Notes under the pieces: model-generated
What the model saw: only the letters and a program-made list of their open reading frames with translations
Database searches by the model: none
What the model was told of the DNA's origin: nothing
Assembly: GCF_030445035.2 (NCBI RefSeq)
Contig: NC_080686.1
Location: 843,931-907,930, forward strand
Source: Dasypus novemcinctus
Lineage: Eukaryota; Chordata; Mammalia; Cingulata; Dasypodidae
Direction: 5' to 3'
Length of the DNA stretch: 64,000 bases
Shown here: positions 18,810-30,654 of the stretch, piece after piece
Position numbering within the stretch: the stretch's first letter is position 1
Layout of the letters: each line of letters opens with the position of its first letter
Program-made: the position numbers and the translations under genes

Positions 18810-19230
18810 AAAACAGATGACTTCACCTCAACATTAGATGGGACCTCCTCAACCACCCTGTCACTAGAAGACTCCTCTACTAGGTCTTCCATGGGAGCTA
18901 GGGGGACACAGAGTAATGATCAGTACACTGGGGTGCAGCTCCTGCATTACTTTGCTTTGCCCAGACAAGAGGCTACAATGTGCAAACAAGGATGGTGGAG
19001 CTACCCAGAAACCCTTCATGTAGGAAAGAGAGACAAAGGAAAGAGTGGAATATAATCAGAATCCTTGGCTTTGTAGCTGAAGACAATCTAAGTCAATGTG
19101 AAATAGTTCATGTATAAGTGGTACTAAACTATACAGTATGATGATATATATCCAACCTATTCTGAAGTCCAAGGAAATCGTCAGTATCACACTGATTTCA
19201 AGAAATACTGCTTCAGCCTCACAGCCTTGT
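18810..19230. repeat. Unclassified dispersed repeat, longest copy (D)
   Basis: It contains in order 'gacttcacctcaacattaga', 'gggggacacagagtaatgat', 'caggaaagagagacaaagg'-like purines, 'ggctttgtagctgaagaca', 'gatatatatccaacc' and 'cgtcagtatcacactgattt'. The first part matches copies A and B and the second part matches copies B and C, which shows that the three partial copies belong to one unit of at least 400 bp. Confidence 0.45.
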
Positions 19231-19259
19231 TGACTTTTAATATCCCATCCATTCTAGAG

Positions 19260-20010
19260 GATTTTTTTAAAAATTTCAATGAGATAGCTATGTAATAGAA
19301 AATTTGCCAGTTTACCCATTTTTACAGCATGTACAATTTACTTGAATCAATTATATTTACAGTGTTTTGTAACTGTCACCAAACATTCAATTCCAAAACT
19401 TTCTCATTACCTGAAACAGAAACTCTGTAATTATTAGCTATTAAGCCCATTCTACTTTCTGCTAGTCCCTGGTAATAAACTCTAATCTTTTATCTGTTTC
19501 TGTGAATTTACTTTTTCTTAGCTTTCAAATAATTGCAATCACCAACTGTTTTACTTTTGTGTCTGCCTTATTCAGTACGTTTTTAAGGGTCATGCATATA
19601 GTAGTATGTATCAGAACTTCAATACTTTTTATGGCTCAATTATATTCCATTGTATGGATATGCCACTTTTTAAAAAAACTCATTCCTCTATATGAGCACA
19701 CTTAGGTGGTTTCCAGCTTTTGGGTATTGCAAATAATGCTGCAATAAATACTGGTTTCGAGTACCTCTTTCAGCCTCTGTTTTTAATTCTTTAATATATA
19801 AACCTAATAGGTAGCTGTCATATAGTAGTTCTAGATTTAGCTTTTTGAGGGAATGTCAAACTATTTCCCGAATTGGCTGCTTTATTTTAGATTCCTATCA
19901 CCAATATATGGGGACTCCAGTTTACTCATATACACATCTCTATTTGTTATTTTCCAGTTTTGTTTCTTTCTAAAATATTAGCCACCCTACTTATTAAAAA
20001 TGGAATCTCC
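19260..20010 (-). mobile_element. Old L1 3' fragment
   Basis: The minus strand reads as the 3' UTR and end of ORF2 of an old L1: the complement contains 'gaatattactc'-like words opposite 'attatattccattgtatgga' at about 19,640, followed by degraded ORF2 sequence. The copy is highly diverged, with no open frame. Confidence 0.6.
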
Positions 20011-20019
20011 ATTTCCTTA

Positions 20020-21250
20020 AAGACTAACCCTCTTCAACTGCTGCTGGGAATGTGGAATGGTACAGCCATTTTGGAGGATGATTTGGCAGTGCTCAAAAGG
20101 GTTATTATAGAATTGCCATATGATTGTGCAATCCCACCACTGGGTATATATGCAAAAGAATTGTGACCAGCAACAAATGAATGGATAAGCAAATATGGTT
20201 TATACATACAATGGAATATTACTCAGCTGTAGGAAGGAATGGCATGTTGATATATGTGACAACATAGATGAATCTTGACCTTATGTTGAGTGAAGTAAGC
20301 CAGTCACTAAAGGCAAATACTTCTTGACCTCACTGATATGACCTAAGTTTATTTAGGAGTCTCACAGAGAGTCTGGAAGATAGATTAAAGGAGACAGAAA
20401 GGGAGTTGAGTGTGGTGAACCAAGCTCAATATGGGCAGAGCCTATGATAAGGCAGAAAGGGGTGGTTTGGCAGTGGATGGGGTGATGGTGATGCAGGGAT
20501 ATGAGTGGGTTGATGGAACTGGAATGGAAGGGTGAGCATGGTGGAGGTATTTAATTTGGACTGTATGGAATTGTGGAAGTCTTGGAGGAAGGAACAAGTG
20601 TACTTGGGATTTGTTGGTTTGTGTTGGGACTACAAGGATGGGAATGTTTTTTTGGCAAATGCAGCAGGTAGGTCACTGGTGCAGTGTACCGGTGCTAGGG
20701 GGGCATATAGAAAAGGATGCCCCTGGGGGATGCTTCAAGGAATATGAATGTGTTCATCTTGTCATAAGGTGTTATATCAGTGGATGGAGACCAACAAACA
20801 ATGAGAAAATATTAAAATTCCATCCTGGGAATCCTGCTATATACTCAAAGAGAGGGGCAAGAATCTCTAGAGTACATGGGCAGTGCCAAATATAAGCAGA
20901 CCAGTATGTCAAAGCCTTATTATTAATGCATAAGACTATGAACCTTATTCTTGGAAAATTGAAACTTAGTGGCTAACATAGGTTCTGAGGGAAGAAGGAG
21001 GGAAGAATAGATGGATCATAGGGCATTTTGAGGGCATTGGAACTGTTTTGTGTGATTTTGCAATGATGGATACAGATGATTGTACATTGTGTGAAAACGT
21101 ATAAAAGTATGATGCAAAGTGTAAACCATAACATAAACCATTGACCATAGTTTGTAGCAATGCTTCCGTTTTTTTTTTCAATTGTAACAGATGAACCCTA
21201 CTCATGTATGATATTGCTAATAGGAATAAATATGAAATGGGAAGGGGTGC
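20020..21250 (+). mobile_element. L1 3' fragment, copy A
   Basis: The start encodes the C-terminal ORF2 region ('ELPYDCAIPPLGIYAKEL', 20,100-20,163). The 3' UTR follows, including 'tatacatacaatggaatatt' (20,201), the 'gactataaggatg'-type section and an ending near 21,230. It is interrupted just after by SINE material and probably resumes at 21,545-21,640. The part 20,660-20,960 is repeated in diverged form at 21,720-22,030, so two L1 3' ends lie in tandem here. Confidence 0.7.
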
Positions 21251-21269
21251 AGTAAATGGGAATCACCTA

Positions 21270-21535
21270 TATATTCTTCTATTTTCTTCTCTCTTTTTTT
21301 AGGTACCAGGACCAGGGAGTGAAACCCAGACTTTGTAAGTGGGAAGCCAGTAGTCAACCACTGAGCCACATCAGTTCCTTTGAGTTGTTTTTGTGTGTGT
21401 GTGTTTGCTTTTTTCAATTTTTGTTTGTCTTTGTTTTTAGGAGGCACTGGGAATCATACTGGGACCTCCCATGTGGAGAGCAGGCATTCAAACATTTAAG
21501 CCACATCTGCTCATTCCCTATATTTTTGATGTGAC
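21270..21535 (-). mobile_element. Two abutting tRNA-derived SINE heads
   Basis: On the minus strand two tRNA-like segments occur in tandem: one ending in 'gatgtggctcagtggttgac' (complement of about 21,352-21,371) and one with 'gagcagatgtggcttaaatg' (complement of about 21,494-21,513). Each is followed by a 'tccctggtcctg' or 'cccagtgcctcc'-like stretch. A TG microsatellite (21,392-21,404) and a T-rich run separate them. This is likely a dimeric or nested DAS-SINE. Confidence 0.6.
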
Positions 21536-21689
21536 ATTTCTGTAACCTAAAGCTTCTTTGAAGATAAAGTGAAAAAAAATAAGATGTTGGGGGAAGATAC
21601 AGATGAAATTGTAAGTATACATAAAAAATAACAGATATTAAGGTGATGAAAGTCACAATGCAAAAAACTTTTGACTTTCTTTATGGGGA

Positions 21690-22660
21690 GGTTTTGAACT
21701 ACACAAAAGTTACAGCTATTGCAGGGGAGGTCTACTGGTGCAGGGTGACAGTGAGGGACAGATGCATGGGAAAGGGTGCACCTCAGGCATGCCTCTAGGG
21801 ATTATGAATGTGTCCATATGGTCATGGGGTGTTATCTCAGTAGATGGAACCCATACAATAACCAACAAAACTTTCAATTCCCATTCTTGGAGCCCTGCTA
21901 CATTTTCTAATACAGTGGCAAGAATAGCAATACATCATCAGAACCTAGCTAAAATAGGACAGACCAATATGCCAGGCCCTTGATATTAATGCTGGTAGTT
22001 ATGAACTTCATTCTTGTAAAATTGAAACTTAGCCTAGTGATATATACTGCCTAAGAGTTACCTTCTGAAAATGTGTATGTTGCTCAAATGTGGCCTCTCT
22101 CTAAGCCAAACTCAGCATAGAAGTCTGCTTTCTCCCCAGCATGGGACATTACTCCCAAGGATGGGCCCCCTTGGCACTGAGGGATTGTTACCAATTGCCA
22201 GCTAGAGATACATTTGTAAAAAGACCTTGACCAAGAGAGGGAATATTAAATACAAATGAGTGTTTATGGCTAGGATACTTCAATATGAGTCAGGAAGCCA
22301 TTCCAGAGGAAAGTTTAGGCAGGTCACAGGAGGATCTCTGTGGCTGCCACAGTAAATAATACCTCAGGCAGGAGTGTTCCTGAGGGCTCTAAAGACATCT
22401 GGACATTCTAGCCAGGGCAGATATCCCCAGGAAATTGGCAACCCATCAGTGGGCCTTACCTTGGAAACTATGGACCATGGTTAGTAGGAGTGCTTCAAGA
22501 TTTATAAAAAATATCCCACATTAATGAAAGATGTTTTTAATGGGTAACATGTGAGGGGGTGGAGGTGGGGTATATGGGAATCCCACCTAATTTTGCTTTA
22601 ACTTTCATGTAATCTAAAATTTCCTTAAAAGTAAAGGGAAAAAAGACCATGAGTACATAT
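21690..22660 (+). mobile_element. L1 3' UTR fragment, copy B
   Basis: It matches the complement of the full-length L1 3' UTR (32.0-33.2 kb). Landmarks are 'gttgctcaaatgtggcc' (22,080), 'ccccagcatgggacattact' (22,136), 'ctgagggattgttaccaatt' and a terminal 'gtggggtatatgggaatccc' with an A-rich end near 22,640. Confidence 0.75.
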
Positions 22661-23160
22661 AGGTAAAGCCCTTAGAAAACTGTGGTACAGTGTCAATTTT
22701 ATATGAATACTCAATTACTCAATCCAAAAGGATGTGCAAAAACTTAACTGTTGTTACTTGAGACACAGAACCTAGAGGGCTAAAGAAAATGGAGGGTAGG
22801 TCAATCAGATTTCAATATACAGTCCTGCATACATTTTAAATTTCTTATTAATGCATTATTTTTGCTGCTATTTTGTATGAAAACCCTACTGTCCCAAATT
22901 GTGGAATACAACAATTTCAGTAGGTTTTTGTATCACATCTTTAGCAATCCAGACAGGCACATTGATGAGGTCCATTTGTGCTTTCTGGAGTCTGAAGCTT
23001 CAATGCAGAGTCATGGCTATAGGTAGGCTGGAAATATCTGGGCTAATTTCACCCATGACTGCTCAGAAGTTATATTTTGCCTAGAAGCCTCTGTGAGCCT
23101 TCCACATGTATCTGTTACAGCAGCACCTTACTTCCCAGCACTATATGTGTTTAGTTTCTT
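22661..23160. other. No gene or recognised repeat
   Basis: Mixed sequence. A 61-codon frame at 22,899-23,084 has no recognisable motif. Confidence 0.35.
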
Positions 23161-23612
23161 AGCACTTCTATAATACATTGCCACAGACTGGGTGGTTTGA
23201 GAACACAAACTTAAACCTTCACAATTCTAAGGACAAAAAGTCCAGCATTAATGTGTCCACAGCACCATACTCTGTGTCTCTCTCTGAAGATCCTTGCTAG
23301 GAACCATTCCTTGACTCTTCCAGCTTCTGGTGGCTCCAGGTGTCCTGGCTCCTGGCAGCATGACTCTAATTTCTTCCTCATCTTCACCTGGCCTGCTTCT
23401 CCAGTGTTGGTCCATCTTAACACAGCCTTCTCCTCTCTGTCTCTTCCCTTCTTGTAAGTGCACAAGTTGTATTATATTGCAGTTCACCCTGATTCAGTAG
23501 ACCTCATCTTAATCACATTTGCAAACATCTTATTTCCAAAAGTGGTCACACTCACAGGTACCAAGGTTTTCTCAATGTAATTTGGAGGGACACAATTCAA
23601 CCACTGATGTTC
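23160..23612 (+). mobile_element. Ancient mammalian interspersed repeat (MER-like)
   Basis: The order of words is that of an old eutherian medium-reiteration repeat: 'attgccacagactgggtggt', then 'ccagcttctggtggctccag', 'cttcacctggcctgcttctc', 'ctctctgtctcttcccttct', 'aatcacatttgcaaacatct', and near the end 'ggagggacacaattcaacca'. I recognise the pattern but do not assert a family name. The open frames on both strands here are incidental. Confidence 0.6.
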
Positions 23613-23639
23613 TGTCATGGTAGGTACATGACAATATGC

Positions 23640-23870
23640 CTTTGTCAAAATGCACAAAGCTGAGGATTAGGAAGAGCGAGCCTCCAAAACACTGTATCAA
23701 TACTGTCCCTTCAATTGTTCATACCACAGTGATGAGAGTTATTAACAGGGGAAACTGCTGGCTCTAGACTGGGAGGGTGGCAGGGGAATATGTGGGAACT
23801 GTTTGTATTCTCCACAGTTTTTATGTGAATCTAAAACTTCTCTTAAAAATATATCAGATTTTTAATAATT
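23640..23870 (+). mobile_element. Ancient L1 3' end
   Basis: It ends with the typical old-L1 terminal pattern: 'acaggggaaactgctggc', a G-rich stretch, 'tatgtgggaactgtttgtat', then 'tgtgaatctaaaacttctct' and an A-rich end. Confidence 0.5.
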
Positions 23871-26580
23871 TCACAGCACTTTTTCAGAAGATAACTCTTC
23901 CTACTAATGTTCAGAAATAGACTGACCAAACATTAACTTAAAATACAATCTACCAGTAAATGTGAACCAACTTTAGTTGTAACTACATTTTTAATTATGT
24001 GGTTGTGGCACTACTGACTCATTACTAAAAGCAAAATTTCACATGTGAATTAAGAAATCATGGCTTAACCTTTTTAAAGGTTTTTCTCAATATGGAATAC
24101 TTAGTATCTACAGTCAACATTACTGATGCAATAAAATAATTGCATTTCTACTGTACTGTCTGTGGAATACTTTCTAGGGAATGTTTGAGGACACTCCCTT
24201 TTCTTTGGCCAGATGCTGATTTTGAGGTTCCCAACTGAATGGGATTGTCAGATAGTAGATTTTTTGGACTGGGTAGCAAATTTTCTTTTTTCATGCTTGA
24301 GACAAGAACTGGGAAAGGCATTCACAACAGAACTCTCAGGTGACATCTTACCAACAGATGAATGTAGGAAATCATTATTAATTTATTTACAGTTCACACT
24401 ATGATCCCTTATTTACAGTCTACACAGGTGTCCCACTTGAGTAAAAGGTGGGTTTCAAAAAAAGTTGTAGTTTGGGGTTCATTTTAGACACCCAAAAGAC
24501 AGATGTAGGGTACTTTATATAGATGACACAGCATAGGAAGGCAGCAGAGCACAGTGACCAAAAGCATGGGTGCCAAGGTCTGGTCAACTGTGTTCAAATC
24601 TCATTCAGAGGCCACCCAAAACAGGGAACATTATGTAAACTCTTTATGTGTCCAGTTTTCCATGCTGTCTTTTGAAGATTTTAGCCAGACCTGCTTATTA
24701 GTTTGTATTATGAGACTAAAAATAAGCAAATGTAAGGAAATCCTTAAGAAAAATGCCCAATATATCATAAAAGCCCCAGAAGAGTTCACTTATTAAATGT
24801 TGGGAGGAATTTCAAGAAACTTGCTAGTACTTCCCTCCAGAGTGGGTGCCTGATGGTTCCAGGACAAGGGGGATGGACACTGACTTTCAGCCCTCAGTGG
24901 GGTGATCCTTTACAGCTCACAGAGAACATGTGCTCTGTTCTGAGATCCCACATCAACCCTGTGTGGTCAAACAACACTGCTGAGTGAATGATTCTAGTCA
25001 GGAAATGTAGTCAGTGCCCCCACTCAGCAGATTCTGGGGTTACAAGTTACCTCCCAGGAGCTGTGGAGAAAGGCCTGCCAACTACTTTATTACAGGAGAG
25101 AGAGTGGTTCAAACCCTCACCCTGCCTTCTGCATAAGTGAGTTCTCTGACCCAAACCATAACTCAGGTTTCCCCTCATAGAGTTCCTCTGAAGGACCAGG
25201 GAACAAAACTTGTGAACATCGTGCCCCAAATACTCCCAATGTCAGCTGCCTCATGTGAGCCTTCCTGGGAGCATGTAATCTCTCCTAGTGATCAGGGGTG
25301 TGCTTGATTCCCATCCTGGCTCAGAACCCACCTTTTCACAAAGAGCTGCCACATGAGAGCTCTGCAAAGAATGTGCTCTCCTTGCACTCAAGTCTGAACA
25401 AGCAGTGGCAGAGTAGAGAGTCCCATCCATAGCTATCCCCACCCAGGACTTTCCTCAGCACCTCTAGCCTCCTTTCTTTGGGCCCCAATTGCTCATGTAC
25501 TAAGGGATGTCCCTTCTTCTCCCTCCCCCAGGCTGCACTCAGTTACCTGCACCCTCTGCTATTATCCCAGAGAAATCCCACCATGAAATCTGGCAAAATC
25601 ATATGCCCTTTTAGGTAAAGATAGACAATCCATTAATGAGAAAGGATAGTGAAGGGAATCACTCCATTTAACTTCAAAATTTGTCTTACTTATGCTCTAG
25701 CTTCCTAAACCATGGAACCACTAACAAGTCTAATATGTGTTATTATGGTCAACATCTAAAGAAGCTTATTTTGTGATGTAAAACACAATGGAAAAAAATT
25801 ATTCTATTTTCCCATACTTACTATTGAAGAGCATACAGGGCAGTGAGAAAATCAGTAGGTAACTTCCTAAAATGAAAATTTTGGATAACCCCCAAGGATT
25901 AAAGGAAATATGTATATTGGTTTATAAACTGACATTTGGAAACTCAAGTTCTTATAGCTAGGTTTGGAAAACTAGTTATATGAATGGTACTAACATACCC
26001 CAAGTATACTGAGTTATATATACACTTAATGATGAATAGAGGTTGAAAAGGGTGTTAAAAACATCTTTAGTACACCTCATCATATGAAATGCATCCTTTC
26101 TGGTCCCTACCAATCCAGATTCACTCCATATTCTGCAATAATTATTTTACTACATCCCTGCTGAGTAAAATAACATTAACACAGACATGGTCTTGAGGAA
26201 GAGAGTGAATGGTAAAGAACTTTATAAGAAATGCTAAAGTTTTCTAAAGGGAGACTCATTTTGAGGCAACCAGCTTGATAGATGGATCTAAAATATAAAA
26301 TAAGGATTAAGAGAAAACTATAAATCACATCTAAAACTCTTTAGGACAAATTGGAGAGGAGAAACTAGAAGAAAAGTGAATCATATTTTGTGGAAAAATT
26401 TCCTGCCAATTTTTTGGGGATTGAATTAATCATGTAGGCCGATATGATCATACCTCTTAAGCAGCAATTGAGATTTCCCATCTCTATGTACTGTGGAAAC
26501 TAAGCTGGGAGCTTTTCCACCTGCTACCAACTCCAAATCTCTCTGGGCATAGAGTGACAGTTAGGACCATGAGCCTTACG
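23871..26580. other. Unassigned intergenic DNA
   Basis: I see no supported gene. Frames of 60-80 codons (for example 24,554-24,796) show no domain. The GC-richer section 24,830-25,560 may be an old repeat, but I cannot name it. Confidence 0.35.
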
Positions 26581-26589
26581 TGCATCATG

Positions 26590-28545
26590 AGATAACCATG
26601 GCAACCGGTCATCACAGAATTTTCAAAGGGAATGTATTCTCCATATTGCAAGGTCCAACTGCTGCTGTGTGGCCATTTTACTTGGCCATCAGCATTGAAT
26701 GGGTGTTTCTATATCTCAACATCCTCTCCAATATTTTTTATTTTTTGTTTCTTAATAACACCATTATAGTGAGTGTGACATGGTATTTCAGTTTGGTTTT
26801 GAGTTGCATGTCCATAATAGCTAATGAAGGTAAGGATCTTTTCATGTGCTTTCTGGTCATTTGTGTATACTCTTTGGAGGCACAAGTCTTTTCCCCATAT
26901 TTAATTGGGTTTTCTTTCATTGTATTGTTGAGTTTTAGGATTTCTTTGTATAGTCTAGGTATTAAACCCTAATTGGATATATAGTTTCCAATTGTTTTCT
27001 CCCATGGAATGAGTTGTCTTTTCATTTTCATGATAAAATTATTTTAGGTGAAAAACTTTTTAATTTATATGAGGTCTTATCAATTTTTCCTTTGTTGCTT
27101 GTGCTTTGGGTGTAAAGTCTAAGAAACCATTGCCCAACACGAGGTGCTGAAGATCATTTCCTATGTTTTCTTCTAGAAATCTTATCTTACTAGTTCTTTT
27201 AGATCTTTATACATTTTCAGTTAATTTTTTGTATATGAGATGAGATCAGGGTCCTCTGTCATTGTTTTACATTTGGATATCCAGTTCTCTTAGCATCATT
27301 TATTGAATAGACTATTTTGAGTGGACTTGGCAGCCTTGTCAAAAATCAATTGGCCATAGTTATGAGAGTCTATTTCTGAATAATTTTGAGGGTCCATTCA
27401 GTTCAATTGGTCTATGTATCTACTTGTCCCAGGACCATGTTGTTTAGGCCACTGTAGCTTTGTAATATGTTTAAAGTGAAGAAGTGTGTGTCCTCTGAGT
27501 TTGTTTTTCATGATGGTTTTGGCTTTTTGGGACTGTATGTCCTTCCAAATAAATGTGTTGACTTGTCTTTTCCATTTCTACAAAGTTGTTTATTGCAATT
27601 TTCATTGGGACTGCATAGCATCGGTAATTCATATATCTTGGTATATTTAACCTTCCAATCCATGAGCAGGGAATATCCTTCCATTCTCTTAAAAATTCTT
27701 TTTGTATTCATAATTTTGAAGTTTCCCATGCATAATTCCTTTACATCCTCAGTTAAATTTATTCTGGTAGTTGGAAATGGACTTCTTTTTTTCATTTCTT
27801 CCTGAAATTATACATAAATACTACTGATTTGCTCATGTTTATCTCAACAAACAGCACTTTGCTGGAATTGTTAGCTTGAATAACTTTGTTGTACAATATA
27901 CAGGACTTTCTATATATAAGATCATGTCATTTGCAAGGAGAAAGTTTTACTTCTTTTCCTAATTGGATGTCTTTAATTTCTTTTTCTTGCTTACTTGGCT
28001 CTGCCTACAACATCCAGTACAATGTTGAATTACATCGGTGACATTGGGCATCCTTGTCTCATTCCAGATCTTGGAAAGTTTTCAATCTTTCACCAGTGAT
28101 ATGGTATTTGCAGTGGTGTTTTTCAAGCATGCCCTTTATAATGTTGGTGAAGTTTCCTTTTATTCTTATTTTTCTAAGTGATTTTAGGAAGAAAGGATGC
28201 TGGATTTTGTCACATGCCTTTTCTGCATTAATTTAGATGATATTGTTTTTTCCCCCTTCATTTTTGGTTTTTAAACTCTCCAATCTTTGTGATTTCTTTC
28301 TGCTTGTGTTGGATTTAGTTTGTGCTGTTGTTTTGTTAGTTCCTCCTGATGTGCAGTTCGGTGTTTGACTTTTGCTCTTTTTTCTTTTGTAGTTTAAGCA
28401 TTTAAGGCTATAAATTCCCCCCTCAGTACTGTGTTTGCTACATCCTGTAAGTTTTTGTATGTGGTGGTTTTGTTTTCAATCATCTCAGAATGTTTCCTAA
28501 TTGCTTTCCTGCTTTCACCGTTGAGACAGTCCTTAAAAATGCTGC
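26590..28545 (-). mobile_element. Diverged L1, ORF2 region
   Basis: The minus strand follows the order of the full-length L1 at 34.7-38 kb. It shows the C-terminal ORF2 part (26,700-27,000), the section opposite 'tttggccactgtagctttgta' (about 27,445), the RT region (27,900-28,240), and near the right end the stretch opposite 'cccctcagtactgtgtttgc' (28,418). A gap removes part of ORF2 between about 28,250 and 28,400. Many stops are present and the copy is old. Both-strand frames such as 26,580-26,972 are antisense noise. Confidence 0.8.
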
Positions 28546-28559
28546 TTTCTCAAAGCTGT

Positions 28560-29038
28560 TGGGGGAGAGAATCAATGCCCAAAGGATGTTCATGAGCCAC
28601 CAGAATGGCCCCAATGCTGACACAATTTCCTGACTCTACATTTCAAACCCTAACAATTATGTCATTTCCCTCACATGAACCCCCCCCAAAGGTCTAGATG
28701 AAGTCCAGACTTGTAGCCCTCTTCCCACAGCATTTTTACATTATCTGTCACCTACTTTGGTGAGCCTCTCTGACAGTCAAGTGACTTCCCTGAGTGGTGG
28801 TCTATTTGGCTCCCCAAGCTGGTGCAGAACCCTGGGCATCCCAGACCAACTGCTACACGGCAGCTCCTCAAATGATTAGCTTCATCTTCCACTGAGCAAC
28901 CCTGGGTGATCAGTTGATGTTCATCAACAGGGATAGTGACCCACTGCACCAGGACTTTTTGGTTTAATGGATGAAGTCTGGAAGCCCCCAGCTTTTTCCC
29001 TGGCTAAGGTCTTCAATCCTGTCTGAGCAGCCTGGATT
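28560..29038. repeat. Unclassified repeat, left part of a copy split by insertions
   Basis: The right part (28,970-29,038), the stretch 29,389-29,558, and 47,490-47,830 on the far side of the ERV-L together line up with the uninterrupted stretch 60,800-61,370. This indicates a repeat or segmental paralogue that was later invaded. The section 28,560-28,960 is unassigned. Confidence 0.4.
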
Positions 29039-29051
29039 GAAAATAGGCATA

Positions 29052-29342
29052 CATGATGTGAACCAATGTATATGAGGTGCAGAGGTGCCCAAAGATGTAC
29101 TTACCAAATCCAATGGATGTGTCATGATGATGGGAACGAGTGTTGTTGGGGGGGGGGAGAGGGGGGGTGGGGGGGTGGGGTTGAATGGGACCTCACATAT
29201 ATATTTTTAATGTAATATTATTACAAAGTCAATAAAAAATAAAAAAATTAAAAAAAAAAAAAAAAAAAAAAAAGAAAGGAAGAAAAACAGGTATTAGTCA
29301 TAAGGTAACCTGAACCTAGTAATTGAAATTCTTTCTAATAAA

Positions 29343-29375
<33 letters not shown>
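29052..29375 (+). mobile_element. 5'-truncated L1 insertion with 3' transduction
   Basis: A perfect 13-bp target duplication GAAAATAGGCATA flanks the insert (29,039-29,051 and 29,376-29,388). The first part is the terminal 3' UTR of the local L1 family ('gtgtcatgatgatgggaacg', G-rich stretch, 'aatgtaatattattacaaag') and ends in a first poly-A (29,243-29,272). About 75 bp of non-L1 sequence follows, then AATAAA (29,337-29,342) and a second poly-A (29,348-29,375). This is the classic structure of L1 read-through and mobilisation of 3' flanking DNA. Confidence 0.85.
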
Positions 29376-29376
<1 letters not shown>

Positions 29377-29388
29377 AAAATAGGCATA

Positions 29389-29558
29389 GAGTTCACAAGC
29401 ACTAATTATGTACCTTCTCTGCAAGTGTTCTTCCTCACCAAACCAGGTCCATTCTGGAAGATATGGGTCTGAGACCTTACAGTCCTTATGAATTTTACTG
29501 ACCATTACTGATAACTACATGCCTTTTTCTTTACTGTTTCACAAGCTGAACTCACTAC
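29389..29558. repeat. Unclassified repeat, middle part of split copy
   Basis: The sequence 'tgaattttactgaccatta' and 'aactcactacag' corresponds to 'tgaattttactggtcagta' (60,942) and 'aactcactgcag' (60,999). The ERV-L entered immediately after this point. Confidence 0.55.
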
Positions 29559-29563
29559 AGATC
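29559..29563. repeat. Left target-site duplication AGATC of ERV-L
   Basis: AGATC precedes the 5' LTR and recurs at 47,485-47,489 after the 3' LTR. Five bases is the characteristic duplication of ERV-L elements. Confidence 0.88.
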
Positions 29564-30310
29564 TGTGACAGTTAGGCTAATGTGTCAACTCAGCCATGTA
29601 ATTGTGCCCAGTTGTTTGGTCAAGCAAACACTGAGCTAACTGTAATACAAGAGCATTTATGAACTTTAGTCACCATTGACTCTACTGCAGTGGTAAATCA
29701 TGGATAGCTGGTTATAATTACATCAGTCAGGGGCATTGCCATCAGCAGTGAGTGATGCTTAACCCAATCAGTTAAATGCCACCCAACATTAAGAAAGCAA
29801 AAACCCAATTAAAAGTTATTAACAACCATGATTGTAACATTCTTACATCAATATCAAAATGTACGTGTTAAGGCTAGGGGAGTACAGAAGAGATATACTA
29901 AATGTATGCTATGGACCATATTTAGTGGTAATAGTCTGATGATAAATCTCATAATCTGTAACAAATGAATGTTCCACAATGGTGTGGTTGTTGAAGGCTT
30001 GTAGTATGGGAATTCTGCATATCAGCATGATTGTTTTGTAAGTTCACAACTTCTTTTATATATATATATATATAGGGGAAGTGATTCTGGCATTGAAAGA
30101 GAATTGCCCAGCCCATCTTTGTACAGCCAATATGTCCCAGAATTTGTCAAGAACCTTCACTGGACTTTCATTGCAGCCCCTGGTTGCAGCCTGCCTGTGG
30201 AACCTGGACTTGTGAATCCCCATGGCTGTGTGAGAGATTCTTATAGAATCACATGCTATTGACATAATTTCTTGTTGATTCTATTTCCCTAGAGAACACT
30301 GACTTATACA
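29564..30310 (+). repeat. 5' LTR of ERV-L (MLT2-like), interrupted
   Basis: It starts TGTGACAGTTAGGC and ends CTTATACA. It matches the 3' LTR 47,027-47,484 throughout except for a segment of about 289 bp (29,787-30,075) that only this copy has. Shared landmarks include 'ggtaaatcat', 'gcagcccctggttgcagcct' and 'cttatagaatcaca'. Confidence 0.9.
29787..30075 (+). mobile_element. L1 3' end inserted in ERV-L 5' LTR
   Basis: Absent from the 3' LTR. The content resembles the terminal part of an L1 3' UTR ('tatgctatggaccatattta', 'ctgtaacaaatgaatgttcc', 'tatgggaattctgcatat') and ends in a TA-rich run (30,056-30,074). It replaces a few LTR bases around 'cttaaaaaa'. No clear target duplication was found. 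Confidence 0.6.
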
Positions 30311-30330
30311 GCTTTGTACAGGGAGTGGTG

Positions 30331-30650
30331 TTTTTTTTTCCAATTTCTACTCAATTTATTCATTTTTTTAAAAGATATTACATTAAAAATATATATATAT
30401 GAGGTCCCCATTTGCCCCCACCACCCCCACCCCACCACTCCCCCCTCAGTAACACTCTTCCCCATCATCATGTCACATCCATTGCATCTGGTGAGTACAT
30501 CTCTGGGCATCGCTGCACCCCATGTCCCGTGTTCCACACCATAGCCCACACTTTCCCATGTTCCATCCAGTGGGCCATGGGAGGACATACAACATCCAGC
30601 AATTGTCCCTGGGGTACCACCCAGGACAACTCCAAGTCCCAAGAATGCCT
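30331..30650 (-). mobile_element. 5'-truncated L1 3' end in ERV-L leader
   Basis: A T-run at 30,331 (poly-A of the minus strand) is followed by L1 3' UTR sequence parallel to 31,950-32,235 ('tatatatatgaggtcccca', 'catccattgcatctggtgag', 'catgttccatccagtgggcc'). A near-duplication GGAGTGGT / GGAAGTGGT brackets it (30,322-30,329 and 30,651-30,659), separating the LTR-adjacent leader from the rest of the ERV-L leader. Confidence 0.82.
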
Positions 30651-30654
30651 GGAA

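Noticed and set aside
26580..26972. 130-codon hydrophobic + strand frame resembling a membrane protein
   Set aside because: It lies antisense to an old L1 ORF2; hydrophobicity is typical of the complement of L1.
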